The notes beneath the pieces are model-generated. The model was given only the letters and a program-made list of their open reading frames with translations. It was not told where the DNA came from and did no database searches. From positions 1 through 28,927 of IMG/VR virus record IMGVR_UViG_3300011270_000015: a stretch of DNA of 28,927 bases, one strand, 5' to 3'. Numbering within the stretch: position 1 is the first letter of the stretch; every line of letters starts with the position of its first letter. The DNA comes from a virus. The translations under genes and the position numbers were made by a program. Positions 7,436-15,860 of this stretch are shown piece by piece.

Positions 7436-9321
7436 TGAATCGGCACTCCTCCCGCCTCAGTCGGCGGAATATCCTGTGGACCTTGCGGCGCGCCACCTTG
7501 AGCACGTTCCTGCATCATCTGCGCGAGGCCATTCAACCCGCCCTGTGCCTGCGGCGGTAACTGCTCCGTCATTTGCTTGATGCCCTCGACTTCCGCGAGG
7601 TACGCATCCACGTCGCTGACTGTCTCGAAGGTGCGGAGAATTCTGCGCATGAGCTTGATGCTGGCAGCTTCGATGGCCTCGACGAGCTGTTTCATTTCCT
7701 GCGTCGGCGCCTGCGCCTTCAACTGCTCAAGCTGAATGCGGCTCTGGTAATACTTCTCAGCAAGTTGCGAGAGCATCACCCAACTCTGTCGGTCAGCCTC
7801 GCGGTTGATCGATACCGACGACGCGGTGACTTGGATGTCCACGGCATCGATCAGGTTATCGACCTTGCCCATCAGTTCGAGGAACTTGTCGGCCTTGTCG
7901 CCTAGAACGTTCTTGATGTCCTCGATAACCGCTTTGTCCTTAGCCTTGATGCGTTCTTGGGTGCGATACAGGCACTGCCGAATGGCCGCTGCGATACATC
8001 CGCGCATGTTGCGAAACGCCGGAGTGAAGCGCCGGTTGGCGGCCTGCATGTATGACATTGCAGAAATACCAGGGGTACGAGTACCCAACCGTCCTTGAGC
8101 CGCCTGTAGGTCGCTCACCCCTGTTCGGCGTTCCGCAAAGCTAATCGTCATCATCTCGGCCTGTGTCGATGACGGGTAGATATCCGCCATCTTGATTCCC
8201 TCGACCTCGTCCTTGTTAGCCTTGAGCACAAGTCCAGGCCAGATTTTCGCTAAAAAGGACGCCACCGCTGGAGCTGCGCGCCAGATGCGCGCATTTGCGA
8301 GCCGCATGTTTAGCACACGCTCGTTGTGGATGGTCGAGACTTCATCCTCGAACGGCGTGTTCATCCGCATCACGCCCAAGCCCCACGCGACGTGCGGGCG
8401 AAGCTGGTAGACAGCGAACTCGAACGGGCGGGCATCGTACTTGGCGAACGCCACCGACATGATCTTGTTCGTGGTTACGTCTGAGACGATTTCGAGTTCT
8501 TCGAGGAGGCCGTCGTCGTCGATGTCGTACTCGCCGCAGCAATATTCGATCTGGTAGAGTTTACCCGCTGCCGCCTCGGATGAGTGCTCTTTCGCTACAT
8601 CGAGGCGCTTCTGCCGGACCTCGGAAATATTCGCAGCGGTCTTGATGCCTTCGGTATTCCACCCTTTCGGGTTATGGTCGCTCTTCTCGTAAAGGCTGAT
8701 GTCGGGCTCAGTGAGCCACATATCCATCGAAACCCACCGCGCGGTTTGCACGTTGCCACGATCGCCTTCGGGTAAGTGGAAGTCCTCGATGGCGAGCGGG
8801 ATGATGCGCGGGCCACGGTCGATGATTTTGTAGGTGTCGGTGACTTTGACCTTCTCTACCCACGGGATGTAGAAACACATTGAGCCGAGCTTGATGCAGT
8901 CAAGCGTCGCGGGCGGGATAGCGTCGTCGACGTTGAATGCCTCGCGGCAGCCCCAATCCACGTAGTCTTGCACCGCGTCCGAATAGTCCTCGTAACCCTT
9001 GCGGGGCAGCACCTGAAGCATCTGGTCGGTCTGGTAGAGCAGTTCGATCAGGTTGGCGTGAATATTGTCGGTAGCGATCGCGCCGAGGGTGATTTCGATA
9101 TTGGGAGCGTCGGAGACCGTGCCTACCGAATCGCGGACGCTGGACGGCGGGATACCTTCGTACATCCGCATCTCGTCCATCCAACCAACTTCAATGGCTT
9201 TGCGGGCGGATTCGGAGCGGAGACGTTCTTCCTGCCGCCAACGGGAGAGATTGCCTAGCTGCTCATCAGTCAGGGAGTCAAAATCGATCTGCTTCCCCCC
9301 TGACTTGTCAATGATACGCAT
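7432..9321 (-). CDS. Portal protein
   Basis: This 629-residue protein should form the ring through which DNA enters and leaves the head and on which the tail is built. It starts at an ATG that overlaps the upstream stop (TAATG). The N-terminal 230 residues contain helices and a YEGIPPSSVRD segment. The core has PFEFAVYQLRPHVAWGLGVM and the long helix region after FEDEVSTIHNERVLNMRLAN, the pattern of podovirus/P22-type portals, with a barrel-helix C-terminus rich in charged residues. The last 45 residues are Gln/Gly/Pro-rich and probably disordered. Length and place in front of the scaffold and capsid genes agree with the call. Confidence 0.8.
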   Translation of the reverse strand: MRIIDKSGGKQIDFDSLTDEQLGNLSRWRQEERLRSESARKAIEVGWMDEMRMYEGIPPSSVRDSVGTVSDAPNIEITLGAIATDNIHANLIELLYQTDQMLQVLPRKGYEDYSDAVQDYVDWGCREAFNVDDAIPPATLDCIKLGSMCFYIPWVEKVKVTDTYKIIDRGPRIIPLAIEDFHLPEGDRGNVQTARWVSMDMWLTEPDISLYEKSDHNPKGWNTEGIKTAANISEVRQKRLDVAKEHSSEAAAGKLYQIEYCCGEYDIDDDGLLEELEIVSDVTTNKIMSVAFAKYDARPFEFAVYQLRPHVAWGLGVMRMNTPFEDEVSTIHNERVLNMRLANARIWRAAPAVASFLAKIWPGLVLKANKDEVEGIKMADIYPSSTQAEMMTISFAERRTGVSDLQAAQGRLGTRTPGISAMSYMQAANRRFTPAFRNMRGCIAAAIRQCLYRTQERIKAKDKAVIEDIKNVLGDKADKFLELMGKVDNLIDAVDIQVTASSVSINREADRQSWVMLSQLAEKYYQSRIQLEQLKAQAPTQEMKQLVEAIEAASIKLMRRILRTFETVSDVDAYLAEVEGIKQMTEQLPPQAQGGLNGLAQMMQERAQGGAPQGPQDIPPTEAGGVPIQ

Positions 9322-9707
9322 TACGTACCGCCAGCGGCGCCAGTAATCGTGACGGGGGTGGCAGGCACGTTGTTCACGAGCACGTTCGAGGTAAGGCCCG
9401 CCGCGAGGCTACTGTCGATAAGCAAAAGCAGGCCGCCCGCCTTTAGCGACACGATCCCGTCAGTCGGGGCCACGCTGGCAAGCTTGAGGAGCAGCGGTCC
9501 ATCGACCGCCATCGCAAGGACGTTGATCGCGGCAGACTGCTCGATGGATGGCAGCGCGGTGTAGACGCCAACACCATCACTGCCCGCTTTCTGGATGTTG
9601 ATTAGCTGCGATTGATTGACGAATACCCGTGCGCGGTACTCAAAGATTTGGTTCGGCTCGGCTCCGGTGTCGGAGTCGATCAGAACGGTGACCGACAAAT
9701 AAGGCAA
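9321..9707 (-). CDS. Small beta-rich probable virion protein (128 aa)
   Basis: The only suitable start is TTG at 9707, four bases after the previous stop, with AGGTGA just upstream. The stop overlaps the portal ATG. The protein is beta-rich with many small and hydrophobic residues (GGLLLLIDSSLAAGLTSNVL) and no enzyme motif. A virion role is inferred from position only. Confidence 0.5.
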   Translation of the reverse strand: MPYLSVTVLIDSDTGAEPNQIFEYRARVFVNQSQLINIQKAGSDGVGVYTALPSIEQSAAINVLAMAVDGPLLLKLASVAPTDGIVSLKAGGLLLLIDSSLAAGLTSNVLVNNVPATPVTITGAAGGT

Positions 9708-9710
9708 GGG

Positions 9711-10025
9711 TCACCTGTAATAGAACTCAAGGATACCGTGAGGCAGCGCGGCGACCACCAATCCGTTGATCGAGACCGAATCGACGAACTTATAATCGTC
9801 GGCGAAGTTCGCACCCGTGGCGGCCTGACTGCGCCAAATCTCGTCGCCGTCCTGGTCCTGGAGGATGACGACATCGCCAGCGGCCGCATCTTTTGCCGCC
9901 CACAGAACCGTACCAAGGGCGATACGCTGCTTCGTCCAACTGAACGGGATGGCCGGAATCAGCGCCCCACCCACGTCCGAGGCGTCGAAGATGACCGGCC
10001 AACTCGTGATGTCGGTCACGCCCAT
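9711..10025 (-). CDS. Small beta-rich probable virion protein (104 aa)
   Basis: The ORF is 104 residues, starts at ATG and ends just before the TTG-initiated 128-aa gene. The sequence (SWTKQRIALGTVLWAAKDAA, and VVILQDQDGDEIWRS) looks like a small beta-sandwich structural protein. Phages with this organisation often carry such small proteins near the portal. The specific role is unknown. Confidence 0.5.
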   Translation of the reverse strand: MGVTDITSWPVIFDASDVGGALIPAIPFSWTKQRIALGTVLWAAKDAAAGDVVILQDQDGDEIWRSQAATGANFADDYKFVDSVSINGLVVAALPHGILEFYYR

Positions 10026-10028
10026 CGC

Positions 10029-10211
10029 TTATCGCCCGTTCGGTTTGGTCGTCCCTGCCGAGGTCGCTGCTGGATCCTTGGCGTTTCGCTTCGGCTTGAA
10101 TCCGCCTTGATACTTGCTCGCGCTGTCGCTGCGGCCCGATTCGTAGGTGTTCGACTCCGAGCGGTTGATCCGCGCGAATTCCTCGGCTCGATTAGAACTG
10201 GTCCCTGCCAT
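10029..10211 (-). CDS. Small hydrophilic protein, first gene of leftward head operon (60 aa)
   Basis: The ATG has AAGGAG seven bases before it and is the first start after the divergent gap. The product is rich in Ser, Asn, Arg and Lys and probably unstructured. Function unknown. Confidence 0.55.
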   Translation of the reverse strand: MAGTSSNRAEEFARINRSESNTYESGRSDSASKYQGGFKPKRNAKDPAATSAGTTKPNGR

Positions 10212-10308
10212 ATGGGTGCTCCTTGGTTCTGCTGAAACAAACCCCGTTACTCCAAGCCTTTAGCCTAAACGTATAGCAGGCGCAACCATGCTCTGATAGA
10301 AAGGCGTT
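10212..10308. promoter_or_regulatory. Divergent intergenic gap, probable promoters of both structural operons
   Basis: These 97 bases separate the leftward head operon from the rightward tail operon, so at least one promoter in each direction is expected here. I see no strong -35/-10 pair. TATAGC (10272-10277) and its reverse complement neighbourhood are the nearest to a -10. A phage-specific RNA polymerase or activator could explain weak matches. This is inference from gene directions. Confidence 0.4.
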
Positions 10309-10911
10309 ATGGCCAAGGTCGATACACTCGCGCTCGTGACATTCCTGAGCAGCGGCACGAACGACCCCTCGACCTCGGATCGCTACTACAACGACACGAT
10401 GATCGAACTGGCCGAAGAGAACTGGACCTGCGACGCGCAAGCGTTTGCTATTACCTCCGGCCAGACCGAAATTAATCTCGGCACGATGCTGATCAACGTC
10501 GTCAATCTGCTTGGGATCATCTACGACGACCGCGAAATCGATGAAATCCCGCTACGCCAGCTTGAGATGCTCGACCCCTACTGGCGGGACTCGCGGGGTA
10601 TCACGACCAGCTATACCGAAGAGGACGTGAGCAAAAAGACCATCGCCCTGTACCCAACCCCCGATAGGCCGAGCACCGCGCTTGGCGGCACCTTTGGTGA
10701 GCCGTTGGGCGGTGATTATGCCACCTATAACGCCGTTGTCTTTTACAGTCAGGCGGCGCTCGACCCGATACAGCCGCCGTCCTATCTCGAACTCCCTACG
10801 GCACTTCGCATCATGGCCCGCGAGTTCAACCGCGAAAGCGATCATCCCGATCCGGCGCTGTCGGCTCTCAGTGATCAGCTCACGATGCTGTTCAAGGAAA
10901 TGCTCGGATGA
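10309..10911 (+). CDS. Phage adaptor-like protein (200 aa)
   Basis: First gene of the rightward tail operon, with AAAGG upstream of the ATG. It has two helical blocks separated by a beta region containing WTCDAQAFAITSGQTEINL, and a C-terminal helix bundle (LRIMAREFNRESDHPDPALS). This resembles the DUF6682 phage adaptor class that sits between portal and tail nozzle. The resemblance is from general pattern and is not certain. It ends in an ATGA overlap with the next gene. Confidence 0.55.
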   Translation: MAKVDTLALVTFLSSGTNDPSTSDRYYNDTMIELAEENWTCDAQAFAITSGQTEINLGTMLINVVNLLGIIYDDREIDEIPLRQLEMLDPYWRDSRGITTSYTEEDVSKKTIALYPTPDRPSTALGGTFGEPLGGDYATYNAVVFYSQAALDPIQPPSYLELPTALRIMAREFNRESDHPDPALSALSDQLTMLFKEMLG

Positions 10912-11558
10912 GTGAGCACTGGCGCATCTCGCCGACTCCTTCGCCGAGTGAACTGGCGAATCAGATCAACCGCATGTTCGCGGCGATCAAGAAGCGGATC
11001 GACTCGCTTCCCGTCACGGCAGGTCAGGCAGTTACCAAGGTTCAGGCACCACAGACTGTCGCGTTCGATCCGGGGACGCCGGGGATCGGTGGCGGGACCA
11101 GTGTGCCACCGGCAGCAGGCACGCAATTAGGCGGTGACGTAACTGGCACCCTTGATCAGACCGTAGTCGGTGGAATCCAGACCGTCCCCATTCTTGCACC
11201 GACTGTAGATGGCACCGTTGCAACCTACGTCGCGGGTGTCCCAGACATCGAATGGAAAACGCCCACCTCCTCATTGATTTTCGATTCACAGACCATCCTC
11301 ACCGGAACCACCCTAGGAACCGTTACGTGGGCGCAAATCTTCCGCTTCGTCAGCTATAAGGTGTTTATCGCCTTCTTTAACGGGTACGAAAATACAACGG
11401 GCGTCGCGCAAACCATCGTCTTCCCAACAGCGAACACTCAGACGCCGATCTTTATCGCCAACGTCACGCCAGCTTGTACGGTTAGTACGACGACGTTGAC
11501 TTTGCCTATCAATATGGTCGGTACTGAAACCGGCTTCGTGATCGTGGAAGGGTACTAA
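10908..11558 (+). CDS. Tail/collar fibre-like protein (216 aa)
   Basis: The N-terminal 40 residues are helical and polar. A Gly/Pro-rich linker follows, then TQLGGDVTGTLDQTVVGGIQ, a motif seen repeatedly in phage fibre and collar proteins, and a beta-rich C-terminus (about 120-216) ending VGTETGFVIVEGY, which looks like a trimerising head domain. It is coupled to the adaptor-like gene through ATGA and followed closely by another structural gene. Confidence 0.6.
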   Translation: MSEHWRISPTPSPSELANQINRMFAAIKKRIDSLPVTAGQAVTKVQAPQTVAFDPGTPGIGGGTSVPPAAGTQLGGDVTGTLDQTVVGGIQTVPILAPTVDGTVATYVAGVPDIEWKTPTSSLIFDSQTILTGTTLGTVTWAQIFRFVSYKVFIAFFNGYENTTGVAQTIVFPTANTQTPIFIANVTPACTVSTTTLTLPINMVGTETGFVIVEGY

Positions 11559-11559
11559 T

Positions 11560-12645
11560 ATGTCTGTCGATTTTCTCGAAAGCTTCGATAACTACACGAC
11601 CTTCACCACCGGCCAACTCGGTAAGTGGCAGACCATCAACAACAATGGTAACGTCCTCGGCTTTCACCCCACTGGAGGCCGCAATGGAACTCAGTCCCTT
11701 TCGGCACAAGCCAGTGGAGCCATCAATGCACCTGGGGGCTATTTTCAACGCGGATACGCGACGACCACGCGAGAGATTATCGGGATCGCAGTCAAGGTGA
11801 GTGTGTTCGATGTGGCTGGAACCTGCTATCCGCTGCAATGGCTCGATGGGACTACGCCACAGGTTAGCTTAGCCATCGGCCCCACAGGTCTCGTGAGTCT
11901 AATTCGGGGCGCGACCAACAGCGGAGTAATCTTGGCGACTTCCGCGAGTCCGGTGATCGCCGCTACCGGCGTGTACTACTATCTCGAACTCGATGTGACC
12001 TTTAACAATGGGGCCGGCGCCTTCACGCTGCGAAGTAATGGGGTGCAGGTATTTACGGCCGCCGCACAGAACACGGCACCTAGCGGAGCCAATCAGATGA
12101 CCACGCTGCGGCTAGGTACTATAAATAATAATCCGGCTGGCTTCACGAACTTTACCCAAGTCGACTTCGACGATATTTACACCATCAACCCGAACGTGGG
12201 CGCGCGCAACCTCGCATTTCTCGGCGACACCCGCGTGTTCGCTTCCTTCCCGAACGCGGATGGCGGAACTTTGCAATTCACGCCGTCACCAAATCAGGCG
12301 CACTATCTCAACGTCAGGGAAGTCGAGCAGGATGGCGACGCAACGTACAACTTTGACGCGAATGCGCTCGACATCGACCTCTACCAGCACACGCCGACGC
12401 CCGCTAGTACTGGAACGGTGTTCGCCGTTCAGCTCTGTCAGGTCAGCCGCAAGGACGATGCGGCGGCGCGCAGCACATCGAACTATCTCAAATCCGGGGC
12501 GAGCGTAGTGCAGGGTGCCGTGGACCCTCTGTCCCAAAGCTATGCGTGGTATCTTGATGTGATCGAAGTTGACCCGGCGACCACGAACCCGTTCACCAAG
12601 GCCGGAATCGACGCAGCGCAGATTGGAGTCATCGTTGCAGCATGA
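11560..12645 (+). CDS. LamG/concanavalin-like virion protein (361 aa)
   Basis: Residues about 1-205 have the beta-sandwich style of LamG/concanavalin A-like domains: an N-terminal FLESFDNYTTFTTGQLGKW, alternating strands, and VDFDDIYTINP near the end of the domain. The remaining 150 residues form another beta-rich part. Such domains are common in phage tail and base proteins and often bind glycans. The gene starts two bases after the preceding stop and ends in ATGA overlap with a small gene, so it belongs to the tail operon. Confidence 0.6.
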   Translation: MSVDFLESFDNYTTFTTGQLGKWQTINNNGNVLGFHPTGGRNGTQSLSAQASGAINAPGGYFQRGYATTTREIIGIAVKVSVFDVAGTCYPLQWLDGTTPQVSLAIGPTGLVSLIRGATNSGVILATSASPVIAATGVYYYLELDVTFNNGAGAFTLRSNGVQVFTAAAQNTAPSGANQMTTLRLGTINNNPAGFTNFTQVDFDDIYTINPNVGARNLAFLGDTRVFASFPNADGGTLQFTPSPNQAHYLNVREVEQDGDATYNFDANALDIDLYQHTPTPASTGTVFAVQLCQVSRKDDAAARSTSNYLKSGASVVQGAVDPLSQSYAWYLDVIEVDPATTNPFTKAGIDAAQIGVIVAA

Positions 12646-12848
12646 CGTGGATAGATTCTCTTGAGCAAGCACATATTTTCCCCGTGGGTGGTCGAGTGTT
12701 TGAACTGACCAACTATCGACGGCCATTCCAGATTTACGGCATCGATCTGACCTACGAAATGTTACTCGTTCAGTTCATCGACGATCATAGCCAGATGATG
12801 GTCTCCCGTGCTTTATGGGAGGCGGGATGGAGGGAACTTAAGGCCTAA
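12642..12848 (+). CDS. Small hypothetical tail-operon protein (68 aa)
   Basis: The ORF sits between two structural genes with ATGA overlap at the start and TAATG at the end. It contains a mixed alpha/beta segment (GGRVFELTNYRRPFQIYGID). It could be a small tail or chaperone protein. Nothing identifies it. Confidence 0.55.
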   Translation: MTWIDSLEQAHIFPVGGRVFELTNYRRPFQIYGIDLTYEMLLVQFIDDHSQMMVSRALWEAGWRELKA

Positions 12849-15268
12849 TGCCTCGTATTTCCTTCACCAACTTCAACCGTCGTCTGAACGTCGCCGGTGG
12901 CCGAGAGCAAGTACCGGAAGGGTCACTGCGACGCGCGCGCGGCGTCGCACCCGAACTAACTGGCTCGGTGCAGTCGATGTTTCCGCCATTGGTACTCTAT
13001 GGCATCAAGTCGCTGAACCTCATCCGTTTCAACGACAAGCGCTATCAATTCGATGGGAAGATTCTCTATAAGTTCGGCACACCGCTAACCAGCGGCTTCA
13101 ACGGCAATCGGGCGACGTTCGTCACGATGCCGCCCGCATCAGGCTTGCAGGATTACCTCTTCATGGCTGGCGCGGGAAAGCTGATTAAGGTCGCGCCCGA
13201 CGATACCGTCACGAACTGGGGCATAGATCGCCCGCCCGACCAACTTGCTGTAACCAAGGTCGCGCAGGACATCATCACGATCGATAATTTCGACTCGCAC
13301 GCGGCGAACTGGACTACGCATCTGTGTTCGCGTAGCGACGACAACACGGAGTTTCAGTTCGGCACGGGGAGTCTCAAGGTGACCCCTGCCGCACTCGCGC
13401 CACTGTGGTTTATCAATTCTACTGTCGGTTATCCGAAAGACCTGTCGAAGTATCCCAATGGCGATATTTCGCTGCCAACCGATTTAATCTCGCTGTGGGT
13501 GAGTTGCGACGTTCCAGCAAAGACGGTCTGGTTCTGGATCATGTTCGATGTGAGCGACGGCACGTTCAAGAACGACTATTACCTGGCCGTCATCCAGATC
13601 GTCACGAGCACGAACAACCCGAAGGCGGCCGGAGCAAATGCACTTATCCCGGTTGATAAGGACCGCTGGACGCAACTGACGCTGGCGAAAAGCGAGTTTC
13701 AGCGCATCGGCACGAAGCTAAACCTCGACTGGAGCAATGTCGTCGCCGTGCGTATCGAGGCGGGCGGTCCCGGCTCCATCCCGCCTAACCCCGTCGTCAA
13801 TCTCGACCAGTTCCAGATGATCGGCGGGCAACCTCTCGGGGTCGGTCCTGCTGCTACCAGGGGCGGCAGCGAGTACGAGTATTTCTCGACGTTTCTGAAT
13901 CTCGTGACCGGCAATCGCAGCAATCCACAGCCCGACTCGGCAAAGGTGTTCGGTGTCGCCTTGCAAGCGAACTCGCTGACGCAAATTCCAACCTCGGCCG
14001 ATCCGCAGGTTGGCGCGCGGGAGTTGTGGCGGACATCGGCGGAGAACTTCGGGGGATCACAGACCGCATTCATCCTCGATACGATCTACGACAACACGAC
14101 CACTACCTACAAAGATGTCACGGCCGACACTTCGATTCCGATCACGCAAACTCCGTGGGTCGCATCGTCGGCCTATATCCTCAACCAGCTCGTCGACGGG
14201 GGTAACGGCTACTATTTCAAGGTCACTGTGGCGGGGACGACTGGGGCGGCATCGCCGACGTGGCAGATCCCGCAATCGACGTGGGTTGCACTCGGCGCGT
14301 TTCTACTCAATACAACCATCGCGCCACGCGCCGCGGCCGGTCGCTTCTTCAAGGCGACCACGGCGGGCACCACTGGTCGCGTTCAACCTAACTGGGCAGC
14401 AGTCGCTGGTGGCGGAACCGTTACCGATGGGACTGTTGTATGGACCGACCAGGGCACACTCTCGACGGTAGACAATACCGTCACGTGGCTCTTCCAGGGC
14501 ATCAACTCCACGCCTGTGCTCGGGAATCAGGCGATCCAATTTGACAACATCAAGCCGTTCTCGACGATCGGCGACGCAGTGGGTCCGTGGCAAGGCTCGA
14601 TGGTCTGGACGCGGGACAGCGCAGCGGGCTCACGCGGCAATATCTATTTCTCGCCACCTGGACGCGCCGAGGGGATGGGCCTGTTCATCAACGTATCGAC
14701 CGATACCGACCCGACGCAGAAGGCGGTCATCTGGCAGGAGCAGCTTTTCCTCGTAACCGTGAACGCAATCTATCGGCTGGACGGCACTTATCCCAATATT
14801 GTGCCGCAGAAAATCTACGACCATTCCGGCTCGACCTTCCCGTTCACGATGGTCGCCGATAAGCGGGGCATCTACTATCGGGACCAGGACGCGATTCATG
14901 GGATGAACTATGCGGGCAACCCGATGGTGGGATTCGAGCAACTGGCGACGATTCTTCGCCATCAGCCCGCCGAGAACCTACCCGCCTTTCTGCCCACTTT
15001 CGCGGGGTTCGCACGAGAGGAAATCTACTGGTCGGATGAGACGCAGGTTACCCTCGCGATGAACCTCAATCCTGAGACGGGGCATGCGTGGCGCTCGTTC
15101 AACGTGGCAATGACCGCCATTTATTACGAGGAAGAGACGGGGGAGATTATCGCCAGTTGGAACGGTGTCACGGGGCTGTGGGAGCATCCAGATTTTACGA
15201 TCATCCCCGGCGACAATCTGCGGGTCAGTCAGGTGAGCATCGAGATCGCAATGCCGAATCTACCTTAA
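12848..15268 (+). CDS. Tail nozzle-like protein with two inserted sugar-binding-type modules (806 aa)
   Basis: The N-terminus (FNRRLNVAGGREQVPEGSLR) has the opening style of podovirus nozzle or stabilisation proteins, and the rest is beta-propeller-like, as in T7 gp12 and P22 gp10. Residues about 140-330 form a further beta-sandwich containing repeated W and D residues. Residues about 433-533 contain two tandem modules, each W-x-x-x-x-x-Y/F ... G-T-T-G-x-x-x-P-x-W, the pattern of small carbohydrate-binding modules often found in phage tails. The C-terminus returns to the propeller type (AVIWQEQLFLVTVNAIYRLD). It probably forms the distal tail tube. This call rests on pattern recognition, length and position. 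Confidence 0.65.
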   Translation: MPRISFTNFNRRLNVAGGREQVPEGSLRRARGVAPELTGSVQSMFPPLVLYGIKSLNLIRFNDKRYQFDGKILYKFGTPLTSGFNGNRATFVTMPPASGLQDYLFMAGAGKLIKVAPDDTVTNWGIDRPPDQLAVTKVAQDIITIDNFDSHAANWTTHLCSRSDDNTEFQFGTGSLKVTPAALAPLWFINSTVGYPKDLSKYPNGDISLPTDLISLWVSCDVPAKTVWFWIMFDVSDGTFKNDYYLAVIQIVTSTNNPKAAGANALIPVDKDRWTQLTLAKSEFQRIGTKLNLDWSNVVAVRIEAGGPGSIPPNPVVNLDQFQMIGGQPLGVGPAATRGGSEYEYFSTFLNLVTGNRSNPQPDSAKVFGVALQANSLTQIPTSADPQVGARELWRTSAENFGGSQTAFILDTIYDNTTTTYKDVTADTSIPITQTPWVASSAYILNQLVDGGNGYYFKVTVAGTTGAASPTWQIPQSTWVALGAFLLNTTIAPRAAAGRFFKATTAGTTGRVQPNWAAVAGGGTVTDGTVVWTDQGTLSTVDNTVTWLFQGINSTPVLGNQAIQFDNIKPFSTIGDAVGPWQGSMVWTRDSAAGSRGNIYFSPPGRAEGMGLFINVSTDTDPTQKAVIWQEQLFLVTVNAIYRLDGTYPNIVPQKIYDHSGSTFPFTMVADKRGIYYRDQDAIHGMNYAGNPMVGFEQLATILRHQPAENLPAFLPTFAGFAREEIYWSDETQVTLAMNLNPETGHAWRSFNVAMTAIYYEEETGEIIASWNGVTGLWEHPDFTIIPGDNLRVSQVSIEIAMPNLP

Positions 15269-15280
15269 AGGAGCGTGCGC

Positions 15281-15445
15281 ATGTGTTACCACGAATGGAT
15301 TCGCAACGTCTGCGAAGTGCTTCAGGCGGGAATCGATAGAGCCGAACCGACCGGATCGAACATTGAGCCTCGCGCCATCGTTTCTTTCAGCGTCGAGCTT
15401 CTACAGAAGTTGATCACCGAGGCGCCGGAGTCCGCACATGGCTAA
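15281..15445 (+). CDS. Small hypothetical protein (54 aa)
   Basis: The ORF starts MCYHEWIRNVCEVLQAGIDR with AAAGGAG about seven bases upstream and fills the gap after the nozzle-like gene. Its end overlaps the next start by eight bases. It is predicted helical with a mixed charge pattern. No family recognised. Confidence 0.55.
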   Translation: MCYHEWIRNVCEVLQAGIDRAEPTGSNIEPRAIVSFSVELLQKLITEAPESAHG

Positions 15446-15857
15446 TCAGGGCTATCCACTCGGACGACAGTACATACAGGGCGGAGGGGCAGCTACCTGG
15501 AATCCGACCGCTGACACCATCAAGGCGTGCTTAGTCTCCAACGTCTACGTGCCGAATCTCGTAACGGATCAATTTCTGAATAATCTCGGAACGAACCGCG
15601 TCGGCACTGATCAGACTCTCGCCGGCAAGGCCGTCACCAATGGGTTCCTGACTGCCACGAACGTGACGTTCCCTCTCGTCCCTGGCGGTTCGACGGTCGC
15701 TTTCCTTGTTGTCTATAAGCTCGTCGGCGGTGGTGGCGTTGGCGACAATACCTCGCCACTCATCGTGATCTGGGACACCATAGTCGGATGGCCGTTCGCC
15801 ACGGGCGGCACGGATGTCGTGATTGCTTGGAACGCCAGCGGTCTCTTCAGGGTCTAA
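15438..15857 (+). CDS. Phage structural protein of common small type (139 aa)
   Basis: The ORF begins MANQGYPLGRQYIQGGGAAT and shows a familiar order of segments: an early DTIKACLV, a central NVTFPLVPGGSTVAFLVVYK strand block, LIVIWD, and a C-terminal GTDVVIAWNASGLFRV. This small beta-rich protein type is frequent in phage tail regions. Its precise role is not known to me. Confidence 0.6.
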   Translation: MANQGYPLGRQYIQGGGAATWNPTADTIKACLVSNVYVPNLVTDQFLNNLGTNRVGTDQTLAGKAVTNGFLTATNVTFPLVPGGSTVAFLVVYKLVGGGGVGDNTSPLIVIWDTIVGWPFATGGTDVVIAWNASGLFRV

Positions 15858-15860
15858 CTA

